Assembly: GCA_026417175.1 (NCBI GenBank)
Contig: JAOADT010000003.1
Coordinates: 41,152 to 105,151, forward strand
Direction of reading: 5' to 3'
DNA: 64,000 bases
Source of the DNA: Deltaproteobacteria bacterium
GTDB lineage: Bacteria; Desulfobacterota; Syntrophorhabdia; Syntrophorhabdales; JANXAF01
This document shows, piece after piece, positions 16,270 to 23,983 of this stretch. A program made the position numbers and the translations under genes. The notes under the pieces are model-generated. The model was not told the origin of the DNA. It was given only the letters and a program-made list of their open reading frames with translations, and ran no database searches. Numbering within the stretch: position 1 is the first letter of the stretch; each line of letters begins with the position of its first letter.

Positions 16270-16989
16270 CTAAAATCTCATAGTTTCTAGTAATTTGGAT
16301 TTTGATTCGCTCTGCATCTGCTCAACCTTAGTATAGGTCTCGAATGCCCTAAGCAGGAATATCATCTCTGTGAGTTCTTTAACCACGTTTACATTTGAAC
16401 CCTCGATAAAACCTTGCTTTACGGTTATCCTTTCTGGACTTGTTTCAACATTTTTTTGATCCATGTTCACGAAGAGTCCCTTACCGTCGGGTTTTAACGA
16501 GCTTTTATTCTCGAAATCAACTATCCTTAGCCGATCTACGTAGTTTCCATCCACAAATACCGAACCGTCTGTTTCAACCCTTACGTCTTTACCGTCTATG
16601 TATATTTCTCCTCCTTCACCCATGACAGGCATGCCATCTAATGTGGTTAGCCTTTTTTCAGGACTCAATGTGAATTGCCCGGCCCTTGTATAAGCCGGGC
16701 CTCGGGGGGTCATGATGACGAAGAACCCGTCTCCCTCTATAGCAATATCAAGGGGATTTCTTGTCTCAACTAAAGGTCCGTTTGAAAAGTCTATGTATGT
16801 ATCAAGGGCACCCAGATCTGGAAGACAGCTTTTCTCCGTTTCTCTCTCCTCTTGGACGCTGTAATTGAAAAATATTTTTAAGTTCTTGTATCCTGCCGTA
16901 TTGGTATTGGCTAGATTGTTAGCAATGATGTCCATCTTTGTTTCTAGGTATCTTTTTCCAAAAAGGGCGCCCAAGTTCGCGTTGATCAT
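16270..16989 (-). CDS. flgF: proximal rod protein FlgF
   Basis: A rod protein of about 239 aa with MDIIANNLANTNTAGYKNLK near the N-terminus and VNVVKELTEMIFLLRAFETY near the C-terminus. It pairs with FlgG, and the two genes are adjacent as usual. The open frame extends 10 codons further to an ATG at 17019. I prefer the ATG at 16989 because the N-terminal helix then has the normal length, but neither start has a clear Shine-Dalgarno. A GGAAATTTTTTCCC motif lies in the 88-base gap upstream. Confidence 0.9.
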   Translation of the reverse strand: MINANLGALFGKRYLETKMDIIANNLANTNTAGYKNLKIFFNYSVQEERETEKSCLPDLGALDTYIDFSNGPLVETRNPLDIAIEGDGFFVIMTPRGPAYTRAGQFTLSPEKRLTTLDGMPVMGEGGEIYIDGKDVRVETDGSVFVDGNYVDRLRIVDFENKSSLKPDGKGLFVNMDQKNVETSPERITVKQGFIEGSNVNVVKELTEMIFLLRAFETYTKVEQMQSESKSKLLETMRF

Positions 16990-17076
16990 AGCTATAACTA
17001 ATGTGTTTGCAACCTGCATGCCAGCAACGAAACTTTTGTTGTTTAACGACGTTTAACGATGAAAGATCCTTCGGAG

Positions 17077-17090
17077 GGGAAAAAATTTCC
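17077..17090 (-). repeat. GGAAATTTTTTCCC motif upstream of flgF
   Basis: The 14 bases GGGAAAAAATTTCC (plus strand) are identical to 39420-39433, which lies between fliJ and fliK. A 12-base version (GAAAAAATTTCC) occurs at 3922-3933 after fliS. All three lie outside intact genes in the flagellar locus. It could be a protein-binding site or part of a weak transcription pause; the function is unknown. Confidence 0.45.
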
Positions 17091-17107
17091 GCAACTAGGT
17101 ATTTTTT

Positions 17108-17311
17108 TCAGATTGTTATGTCTATGAGTCGCTCTTTCTCGAGTTCCTCATTCTCTTTTTTTTCCTCTACTTCGTCCTGAGAGAACCCTTTCGGCTCCTT
17201 GGCTTTCTTTTTTGATCGCCTCTGTAATCCTCCATAGCCTCCTGAAATTCTTAGCTTTTCAAGAGGCTCGATGACAGATGAAATAAGAGGAATATCGTAA
17301 CTCTCCTTCAT
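17108..17311 (-). CDS. 67-aa conserved-looking protein, first gene of the flgF operon
   Basis: A 67-aa charged protein of unknown function. The N-terminal third is mildly hydrophobic (YDIPLISSVIEPLEKLRI) and is followed by a glycine patch (SGGYGGLQRR). The tail is almost all Lys/Glu (SKKKAKEPKGF to KENEELEKERLIDITI). A sigma-54 type promoter directly precedes it, with the predicted start about 2 bases before the ATG, so it is probably expressed with the rod and ring genes. There is no upstream Shine-Dalgarno; an AAGGAG lies inside the first codons. It could be a small export or assembly factor, which is a guess from position only. Confidence 0.65.
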   Translation of the reverse strand: MKESYDIPLISSVIEPLEKLRISGGYGGLQRRSKKKAKEPKGFSQDEVEEKKENEELEKERLIDITI

Positions 17312-17323
17312 AATAGGTTAGTT

Positions 17324-17339
17324 TGCAAGTTATATTCCA
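17324..17339 (-). promoter_or_regulatory. sigma-54 type promoter of the 67-aa gene/flgF operon
   Basis: TGGAATATAACTTGCA on the minus strand has GG-N10-GC spacing and an ideal TTGCA -12 box; the -24 box is TGGAA rather than TGGCA. The predicted start is near 17313 and the ATG is at 17311. Confidence 0.65.
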
Positions 17340-17347
17340 AGATGTCC

Positions 17348-17815
17348 TTAGTTTTCGGCGACTTCCTGTAGTCTACTTTTCTCATGTTCCAAAAACACTT
17401 TCTTAAGTTCGAGAAGTATAAGTAATCTATTATCCAACCTTCCTATACCCTCTATGTAATCAGAGTCAATTCCAGAGATCATTGAAGGTGGAGGTTCAAC
17501 AGTACTTTCCGGGATTCTCAAAACCTCTGAAACAGAATCTACTATGAATCCTAATATCATTCCATCCAGCTCAACCACGATTATTCTGGTGTTTTTGTCA
17601 TAAGGTCTCTGAGGAAAATTTAATCTTTTTCTCAAATCTACAACAGGGACTATCTTTCCTCTTAAGTTTATTACACCTTCTACGTATTCTGGAGCGTTTG
17701 GAATTTTTGTAATGTTCATCATTTTATTTATTTCTTGAACCTTAAGGATATCCACCCCAAATTCCTCGTTGTCAACCTTGAAAGTTACAAGCTGTAAGAT
17801 CTTACCATTATCCAT
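17348..17815 (-). CDS. cheW: chemotaxis coupling protein CheW
   Basis: A 155-aa CheW that links receptors to CheA. It shows the SH3-like double barrel: LVTFKVDNEEFGVDILKVQE, then PNAPEYVEGVINLRGKIVPV (the conserved N-L-R-G near residue 50) and DLRKRLNFP. A GGAGG lies 8 bases before the ATG. It is a single-gene unit with its own sigma-28 promoter, divergent from the EAL-HDOD gene. Confidence 0.96.
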   Translation of the reverse strand: MDNGKILQLVTFKVDNEEFGVDILKVQEINKMMNITKIPNAPEYVEGVINLRGKIVPVVDLRKRLNFPQRPYDKNTRIIVVELDGMILGFIVDSVSEVLRIPESTVEPPPSMISGIDSDYIEGIGRLDNRLLILLELKKVFLEHEKSRLQEVAEN

Positions 17816-17851
17816 TTGCTAACCTCCTAATGATTTTCTCATTCTCTCTAT

Positions 17852-17878
17852 TTATCGTCGAAAGAAAAAGAAACTTAA
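17852..17878 (-). promoter_or_regulatory. sigma-28 promoter of cheW
   Basis: TTAAGTTT, 11 bases, GACGATAA on the minus strand. This is one mismatch from consensus in each box. It is back to back with the plus-strand sigma-28 promoter at 17883-17909. Confidence 0.85.
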
Positions 17879-17882
17879 GGGT

Positions 17883-17909
17883 TAAAGATGATTTTTTAGC
17901 TGCCGATAA
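17883..17909 (+). promoter_or_regulatory. sigma-28 promoter of the EAL-HDOD gene
   Basis: TAAAGATG, 11 bases, GCCGATAA. The -10 box is a perfect sigma-28 match and the -35 matches 6 of 8. The expected start falls at about 17916, and the ATG is at 17918 with no Shine-Dalgarno, so the transcript may be leaderless. Confidence 0.75.
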
Positions 17910-17917
17910 TATTAAAA

Positions 17918-19138
17918 ATGACTAAGGAAGTTTATGTGGGGAGGCAACCCATCCTTGACAAACAAAAAAAGATATTTGCTTATGAGCTCCTCTTCAGAAA
18001 TACAAAAGATAATCACGCATATGTAAACAGTAACATAGTAGCCACCTGCGCCGTCATAAATAGGGTACTCACTGACATGAGCATAGAAGAGATATGTGGA
18101 GACAAAGTCTGCTTTATAAATGTAGACGAAGAGTTCTTAAGAAGCGAACTGGTTTCTTTTTTACCTCCCCGCAAGACAGTTTTAGAATTGTTAGAAACTA
18201 TGAAATACGAAGAGGAGCTTTTTCGCGTACTATCGGATTTAAAGAGTAAGGGCTATGGGCTCGCACTAGACGATTTTGAAGATAACCACTTTAAATTCTC
18301 CCCCGTAAGTTATGTAGATTATGTGAAAGTGGACATAAAAAAAATAAAATCGCCGCAGAATTTGGAACAGGTGGTGAAAACTCTTAGGACTTTTCCTCTA
18401 AAATTGATAGCTGAGAAAGTGGAGGATGCACAAGAATTAGAGATTTGCGAGAACTTAAACTTCGACTATTATCAAGGGTATTTTTTTTCAAAAGCCTCGG
18501 TTTACAAAAAAAGGACGCTTTCTCCAGATCAATTAATGATTTTAGAGTTATATCGAAGCCTAGCAAGAGACGATGATTTCCCAAAAATAGAATCTACAAT
18601 AAAAAGTAGTGCTGAGCTCTCATATAAGTTTATAAAGCTTGCAAACTCTCCGGCATTTTACACAGGCGAAAAGATTCACTCGGTGGGGCAGGCTATTTTA
18701 AAATTGGGATACAGAAACTTACAAAAGTGGTGTGTGCTTCTTTTGCTTTCACGCGATTTTAGCGCTTCCAGATCTGATCCACTCGTTGAACGGGCAATCT
18801 TTAGGGCAAAGTTTATGGAACTTTTATGTAGTGATATCGAGAAAGACAAAAGAAAAATCGATATGGCATTCCTTACTGGACTATTTTCTATTTTACCCAT
18901 TGCTCTCAATATGCCTCTTAAGGATCTAGTTATCGAATTTAGATTGTCAGATGAGATAAGAACAGCACTCATAGATAAACGAGGCATCTTAGGCACTCTT
19001 TTACAGATTGTGGAAAAATTAGAGAAGGAGTCATTCGAAGAGCTAAAGATGCTCGTTACCAGTGTAAACCTAGATATGGACCGTGTATTCGCTAGAGAAA
19101 CAGATGCTGTTTTGAGATCTGAACTATTCTTTCAGTGA
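17918..19138 (+). CDS. EAL-HDOD (YuxH-like) signalling protein
   Basis: A 406-aa protein. Residues 1-200 are an EAL-type domain: YVGRQPILDKQKKIFAYELL, CFINVDEEFL, LALDDFEDNHFKF, VDYVKVDIKKI and the DYYQGYFFSK end. Residues 200-400 are an HDOD domain (SAELSYKFIKLANSPAFY, HSVGQAILKLGYRNLQKW). The canonical E-A-L-x-R is Y-E-L-L-F-R, as in YuxH-like proteins, most of which are thought to lack cyclic-di-GMP hydrolysis. It is probably a signalling scaffold controlled with motility genes. It is the only plus-strand gene within the flagellar block and ends 13 bases from the cheA stop. Confidence 0.88.
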   Translation: MTKEVYVGRQPILDKQKKIFAYELLFRNTKDNHAYVNSNIVATCAVINRVLTDMSIEEICGDKVCFINVDEEFLRSELVSFLPPRKTVLELLETMKYEEELFRVLSDLKSKGYGLALDDFEDNHFKFSPVSYVDYVKVDIKKIKSPQNLEQVVKTLRTFPLKLIAEKVEDAQELEICENLNFDYYQGYFFSKASVYKKRTLSPDQLMILELYRSLARDDDFPKIESTIKSSAELSYKFIKLANSPAFYTGEKIHSVGQAILKLGYRNLQKWCVLLLLSRDFSASRSDPLVERAIFRAKFMELLCSDIEKDKRKIDMAFLTGLFSILPIALNMPLKDLVIEFRLSDEIRTALIDKRGILGTLLQIVEKLEKESFEELKMLVTSVNLDMDRVFARETDAVLRSELFFQ

Positions 19139-19151
19139 GAGTTAACAATTT

Positions 19152-20930
19152 TTATGTTCTTTTCTGATGCACTTGAGAGGATGTGAATCTTATAAGAGAA
19201 GGTATATCAAGGATTAGAATTACCCTTCCGTCTCCCCTTATTGTGGCTCCGCCTATTCCTCCTATGTTGCCTAAGAACTCTCCTAAAGGTTTTATAACAA
19301 CCTCTTCTTGGCCCACAACGTGGTCCACTTTCACAGCTATTGTTCTGTCGTCTACGTTGCATATAACTAGATATCCTTTACCGTTTCTAGATCCATTTTT
19401 TCCAAATGCATAAGATAAATCAAGTATAGGGATTACCTTTTCTCTCAAGACCACCACTTCCTTTTTATCCACAAATTTTATGTCCTCTTCTTTTGTCTTT
19501 ACAAGTTCTACCACCGAATTAAGTGGAATAGCATAAAGTTCATCGTCTTTTTCAATAACAAGTGATTTCATTATCGCAAGCGTAAGGGGTAATTTTAAGG
19601 TTAGTTTTGTCCATTTTCCTATCTCCGAATCTATGTACACCTGCCCGTTTAATCTCTCTATACTCGTTTTAACAACATCCATGCCTACTCCTCTTCCAGA
19701 GACCTTTGTTACGGTTTTTGCAGTACTAAGACCCGGAAGAAAAACTAAATTCATAATTTCCTTTTCTGACATGGAGCTCAACTCTTCTTCGCTTAAGAGT
19801 CCTCTTTCTCTAACCTTTTCTTTTATAGCTTTCGTATCTATACCCTTCCCATCGTCTAACACCTCAATTATAATATGGTTTCCCTCGTTATATGCGCTTA
19901 CAGACAGCGTACCCTTCCTAGGCTTCCCTTTCTTCTCCCTTTCTTCTGGGGTTTCTATACCATGATCTATGGAATTTCTAATTATGTGAACCATTGGATC
20001 GTGTAGGACCTCGATAAGAGACTTGTCAAGTTCTGTCTCCTCTCCCTCTATTTTGAGCTCTACTTCCTTTTTGAACTCACTACACAGTTCTCTAACCATG
20101 CGCGGTATTTTGCTGAAAACTTTGCTTATGGGTACAAGTCTCGCCTTCATCACAGATAGCTGAAGTTCATTTGTTATAAGCTCTATATAGTTTGTCACTT
20201 CAGAAAGGCTGTCAATGACATGTTCAGTTAGGCCAGAAGTCCGTGCGCTATGGTTCAAGACTATTAATCTGTTCTTGCCTAGAACTAGCTCTCCCACCAG
20301 GTTCATGAGATCGTCTAGCTTTTTTACATCTATCCTAATAGTTTGCTCTTCTTTTTGAGACCTTTTCTTGGCCTCCATTTTTTCAGTATCATTTTTGGCT
20401 AAAACTTCTTTCTCAAGTTTTTCGTCTTTAGTTTTTTCGAGTTTATCAGGTTCTGTCCTGAATCCGCACGCTGTTTCAAAAGACTTTGGCGCTTTTTCTT
20501 CTTCAACGAGAATTTCCACCTTTTTTCCCTCATCACTTAAAACTTTTTCTAGCTTATAAATAAGCTCCCCTGTTTCTGTGGTATCAGAACCCCTTGTTTC
20601 TATCTCATCAAGCATCATCCTCATTACATCGAAGGACTCAAGAAGTAGATCGATTAAGTACTTTTCAGGACTCAGCTCTTTCTTTCTTATTTTGCCAAGA
20701 ACATCCTCCGATACGTGAGCAAGTTTCGCTAAATTATTGAAGTTAAGAAAACTGGAAGTACCTTTTAAAGTGTGAATGGCCCTAAAAACGTTGTTTATGA
20801 GTTCTCCTTCCTTGGTCTTTTCGAACATCACCATATCATTCGTTGCGGTCTCTATCAGCTCTTTCGATTCTATGATAAATTCCCCTATTATCTCTTTCAT
20901 CTCTTCGTTAAAAAAAGTATTGCCTTCCAT
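19152..20930 (-). CDS. cheA: chemotaxis histidine kinase CheA
   Basis: A 592-aa kinase. P1 holds the phospho-accepting His in FRAIHTLKGTSSFLNF near residue 50. A charged linker (about residues 130-195) follows with no recognisable P2 CheY/CheB-docking domain. P3 dimerisation (VKKLDDLMNLVGELVLGKNR), P4 ATPase (IRNSIDHGIETPEER, DDGKGID, GRGVGMDVV) and the P5 CheW-like domain complete it. It phosphorylates CheY and CheB in the cytoplasm. It is last in the HDOD-cheB-HEAT-cheR-cheY-cheA unit. Confidence 0.96.
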   Translation of the reverse strand: MEGNTFFNEEMKEIIGEFIIESKELIETATNDMVMFEKTKEGELINNVFRAIHTLKGTSSFLNFNNLAKLAHVSEDVLGKIRKKELSPEKYLIDLLLESFDVMRMMLDEIETRGSDTTETGELIYKLEKVLSDEGKKVEILVEEEKAPKSFETACGFRTEPDKLEKTKDEKLEKEVLAKNDTEKMEAKKRSQKEEQTIRIDVKKLDDLMNLVGELVLGKNRLIVLNHSARTSGLTEHVIDSLSEVTNYIELITNELQLSVMKARLVPISKVFSKIPRMVRELCSEFKKEVELKIEGEETELDKSLIEVLHDPMVHIIRNSIDHGIETPEEREKKGKPRKGTLSVSAYNEGNHIIIEVLDDGKGIDTKAIKEKVRERGLLSEEELSSMSEKEIMNLVFLPGLSTAKTVTKVSGRGVGMDVVKTSIERLNGQVYIDSEIGKWTKLTLKLPLTLAIMKSLVIEKDDELYAIPLNSVVELVKTKEEDIKFVDKKEVVVLREKVIPILDLSYAFGKNGSRNGKGYLVICNVDDRTIAVKVDHVVGQEEVVIKPLGEFLGNIGGIGGATIRGDGRVILILDIPSLIRFTSSQVHQKRT

Positions 20931-20932
20931 CG

Positions 20933-21301
20933 TTAGACCCCCTTAATCAGTCCTTCCACTTTGTAGATTAATACATCAGGATTTATGGGCTTATTTAGAA
21001 ACAGATTAACCCCAGCATGAAGCGCGTCCTTTCTTAAGTCCTCGTCCTTGGTAGTTGTGAGCATGATAATTGGAACATCCATGTGATAGTAATTGTTTCT
21101 TAACGTCCTTACAAATTCGATACCATCCATGTTGGGCATATTGAGATCTACGATAATCAGATCAACTGGGGTTGTACTCAGTTTTTCAATTGCATCCAGG
21201 CCGTCTTCAGCCTCTACGGTGAGAAAGTTTTTCTGCTTAAGTATGAAACTTATGAGTTTTCTTATTGTTTGAGAATCATCTACAATCATTATCTTTCTCA
21301 T
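20933..21301 (-). CDS. cheY: CheY-type response regulator
   Basis: A 122-aa single receiver domain. It has the acidic pair in MIVDDSQTIRKLI, the phosphorylated Asp in LIIVDLNMPNMDG near residue 55, a Thr-Thr in IIMLTTTKDE, and the conserved Lys in FLNKPIN. It lies 2 bases upstream of cheA, so it is the likely main CheA target. A second cheY lies at 50.2 kb with cheX. Confidence 0.92.
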   Translation of the reverse strand: MRKIMIVDDSQTIRKLISFILKQKNFLTVEAEDGLDAIEKLSTTPVDLIIVDLNMPNMDGIEFVRTLRNNYYHMDVPIIMLTTTKDEDLRKDALHAGVNLFLNKPINPDVLIYKVEGLIKGV

Positions 21302-21305
21302 AACC

Positions 21306-22139
21306 CTAACCCTTCTGATATATTATGGTTCCTGGAAACAAAAGGGGTCTGAATCCATATCTTTGCTGATGAAGCGTCTCTGCGTATCCCAGAATTAGAA
21401 AACCCCCAGGCTTCAAGCATTCGTAAAGGTTTTCCAGGACTTTTCTTTTTGCCTTCTCGTCAAAGTATATAAGTACGTTCCTACAAAAAATCGTATCCAT
21501 GTTTCTATAAAGTCTATAAGCCTCTTGATCCATAAGATTCATAAAATCAAACCTCACGAATTTTTTGACGTCCTCTTTGATCTTGTAATTCTTTTCTTTG
21601 GTCAAAGTGAAATACTTTTTTTTAATATTGTCACTAACACCTCTCATACTGTATTCCGAATAGATACCTGTCTTAGCGGACTCAAGAACCCTTGGACTTA
21701 TATCTGTTGCATAAATAGAAAAGGGTATATTTTTCTTTAAGTACTCCATTAATTCTAGAAGAACAATTGCTATAGTGTACGGCTCTTCGCCTGTGGAGCA
21801 AGCCGCGCTCCATATTCGTAATCCGAAAGTTGTATTCTGGCCATTTTCTAAATAGTCTTTAATTACTATTGTCCGAAATGCGTCAAACTGCTGGGGATTT
21901 CTAAAAAAACTTGTCTCGTTTGTTGTAACCGCGTCGTAAAGATTTAGAAGTTCAGTTTTTGTCTTTTCGTTTCCGTACTTAAGGTAAAAATAGTAGTCTT
22001 CAAAGGAAGAAAGTCCAAGCTCATTCAATCTGTTCACTAACCTATTCTCCATCAGATACATTTTATTCTCCGTAAAATATATACCCGTCCTCTCATATAT
22101 AAAATCTCTCAATTGAATAAATGTCTCTTTGGTTAGCAT
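21306..22139 (-). CDS. cheR: chemotaxis receptor methyltransferase CheR
   Basis: A 277-aa enzyme that methylates glutamates of chemoreceptors with SAM. The N-terminal helical domain (FIQLRDFIYERTGIYFTENK) is followed by the SAM motif WSAACSTGEEPYTIAIVL near residue 105. FCRNVLIYFDEKAKRKVLE and the GGFLILGYAETL segment near the end also match. The length is normal. It lies 3 bases after the HEAT gene. Confidence 0.96.
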   Translation of the reverse strand: MLTKETFIQLRDFIYERTGIYFTENKMYLMENRLVNRLNELGLSSFEDYYFYLKYGNEKTKTELLNLYDAVTTNETSFFRNPQQFDAFRTIVIKDYLENGQNTTFGLRIWSAACSTGEEPYTIAIVLLELMEYLKKNIPFSIYATDISPRVLESAKTGIYSEYSMRGVSDNIKKKYFTLTKEKNYKIKEDVKKFVRFDFMNLMDQEAYRLYRNMDTIFCRNVLIYFDEKAKRKVLENLYECLKPGGFLILGYAETLHQQRYGFRPLLFPGTIIYQKG

Positions 22140-22141
22140 GG

Positions 22142-23971
22142 CTATAACTCCATGAGTCTTTCCCCGACATACTGGGCCTCCAGTCGGACATCTTGGTCTT
22201 TGTCTTCTTTAAGCGGCAAGATGTAATCAAGGGCTTTTTTTTCTTTTATGGAGAGAAAACCTTTGATTCCAGCTATTCGAATAAGAGGATTTTCATCTTT
22301 TACCGCCTCAACAAACACAGGGAATAAACCCTTGTCGTCGAACGAAGAAAGGGCTGAAATAGCAAAATACCTTGTCCACGTATCTCTAGTTTTATCACCG
22401 AATATCTCCACAACCCTGTCCTTAAATTGAATAAGTCTTTTATCTTTTACAATTTTTAGTACCTCATATGGGATTAAATCACCCTCGAGGAGGTCCTTAA
22501 CTAATTTATGGTATCTTTCGTCCTCTATAAACCCTTCAATGATGTGAACAGCTAGCCTTTTTTCCTCCAAATCGTGGCTTTTCAGTAATTCCATTACAAA
22601 TTTGTAATTTTCATCCGCACTAAGCATAGAAGAGCAGGATACGTAGACCTTTTTGTCCTCTTTAGTTCCTTCAGACACAAATTTCTCTATCTCCGATTTT
22701 GCCTTTTCCCTATTTATAGCAATGAGGGATTTTAACGCTTTTATTCGTACATCCGCATAATCATTCCTTACCAATCTCAAAATCTCCATCTCCATATCGT
22801 TCCACTTTTTTTTACCCACTACTTCCGCTGCATCTCCCCTTATGTGACCATCTTTGTCCTTCAACGCAAGTATAAGTATTTTTTTTCCGTCCGTGCACAG
22901 TTTATCCAAATGTTTGACTATTATCCTCTTTACCTCCAGAGAGGAGGTTGTAAAAATTTCAAGCAGAGGTTTTTCTTCTATCTTGACTTCTTCATTCACA
23001 GCGCAGTTGATAATGTGCGCAGCATAGCTTTCACCTCTTTTAAGATAATCATCCAGTGAATGGATCCAGACCTCTTTAAGTTCCGACAGAATATCAAGCA
23101 CAAATTCGTAATCCTCATGATCTTCTCCCATATCGTTTAGCAGATTTATAAGAAGTTCAACCGTCTCATGAGTTTTAAAGTACTTAAGGAGACCTAGTAA
23201 ATCTTTAGATCTTCTTCTTTCGAGAAGGATAGCGTCTTTAAGGTATGGAAAAATGTCTTCTCCAAAGTTCTCATACAAAACGTCTATAAATCCGTCCTCC
23301 ACTCTATCTACTATTACTTTAAGAAAGGCTGATTTTTTCTCCTCTTTAAAACCTTTGATAGTAAGCGCTACCTCAGTTATAGCCCTTGGGTCCTTGTATT
23401 TAAGCAGAGCCTCACACGCAGCCATGGCTATAAGATCACTCCCCGTTTTTAGCCTCTGTGTGAGATGCGGTATGCTTTTTGGATCTTTTATCTTGCCAAG
23501 ACTCGATATGGCAGAAAAAGCAATCCACTCCGAGTCTTCTAGAACATCAGTGAGAGCATCCACCACATCTTCCCTCTTGAACTCTCCAAGAGCAGAACAT
23601 GCTGCTACCCGAACATTTTCTGTGTCACTTTTCAGAGCCTTAAGAAGGTAAGGAATGGCCCTCTCATCTTTTATGTAACCGACTACGTCACACGCGTAAA
23701 TACGTACATCCTCACTTTCATCTGAAAATAAAGATAAAATCGCTTCAAGTTTGGTCCCTCCAACCTTTTTTAAAACCTCAACTGCCGCCATACGAACAGA
23801 TGTATCTTTTTCGTAAATCAAAGGAATAGTAGCAGTTATCACTTTCCCATCAGACAATCCAGAAAGTATCTCCACTGCCTTTTCCCTTTTGTATGTATCA
23901 CCTTCTTTGAGATCCTTTATCAATCTCTCTATGTGGACTCTTTTTACCCTCGGAGCAAAGGTATCTCCCAT
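22142..23971 (-). CDS. HEAT-repeat protein in the chemotaxis operon
   Basis: A 609-aa protein built of about 15 to 18 HEAT/PBS-lyase type repeats. The N-terminal ones are very regular: KDTSVRMAAVEVLKKVG, ESEDVRIYACDVVGYIKDE, DTENVRVAACSALGEFK, then EWIAFSAISSLGKIKD. The repeats recur to the C-terminus (DQDVRLEAQYVGERLMEL). No catalytic motif, signal peptide or membrane segment is seen. It lies between cheB and cheR with gaps of 12 and 2 bases, so it is co-expressed with receptor-modifying enzymes. A scaffold or adaptor role in the array is inferred; the partner is unknown. Confidence 0.85.
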   Translation of the reverse strand: MGDTFAPRVKRVHIERLIKDLKEGDTYKREKAVEILSGLSDGKVITATIPLIYEKDTSVRMAAVEVLKKVGGTKLEAILSLFSDESEDVRIYACDVVGYIKDERAIPYLLKALKSDTENVRVAACSALGEFKREDVVDALTDVLEDSEWIAFSAISSLGKIKDPKSIPHLTQRLKTGSDLIAMAACEALLKYKDPRAITEVALTIKGFKEEKKSAFLKVIVDRVEDGFIDVLYENFGEDIFPYLKDAILLERRRSKDLLGLLKYFKTHETVELLINLLNDMGEDHEDYEFVLDILSELKEVWIHSLDDYLKRGESYAAHIINCAVNEEVKIEEKPLLEIFTTSSLEVKRIIVKHLDKLCTDGKKILILALKDKDGHIRGDAAEVVGKKKWNDMEMEILRLVRNDYADVRIKALKSLIAINREKAKSEIEKFVSEGTKEDKKVYVSCSSMLSADENYKFVMELLKSHDLEEKRLAVHIIEGFIEDERYHKLVKDLLEGDLIPYEVLKIVKDKRLIQFKDRVVEIFGDKTRDTWTRYFAISALSSFDDKGLFPVFVEAVKDENPLIRIAGIKGFLSIKEKKALDYILPLKEDKDQDVRLEAQYVGERLMEL

Positions 23972-23983
23972 ATTTTCACCTCT

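Noticed and set aside
22142-23971. HEAT-repeat gene as a phycobilisome (PBS) lyase
   Set aside because: The repeats are of that superfamily, but there are no bilin genes, and the chemotaxis context makes a scaffold far more likely.
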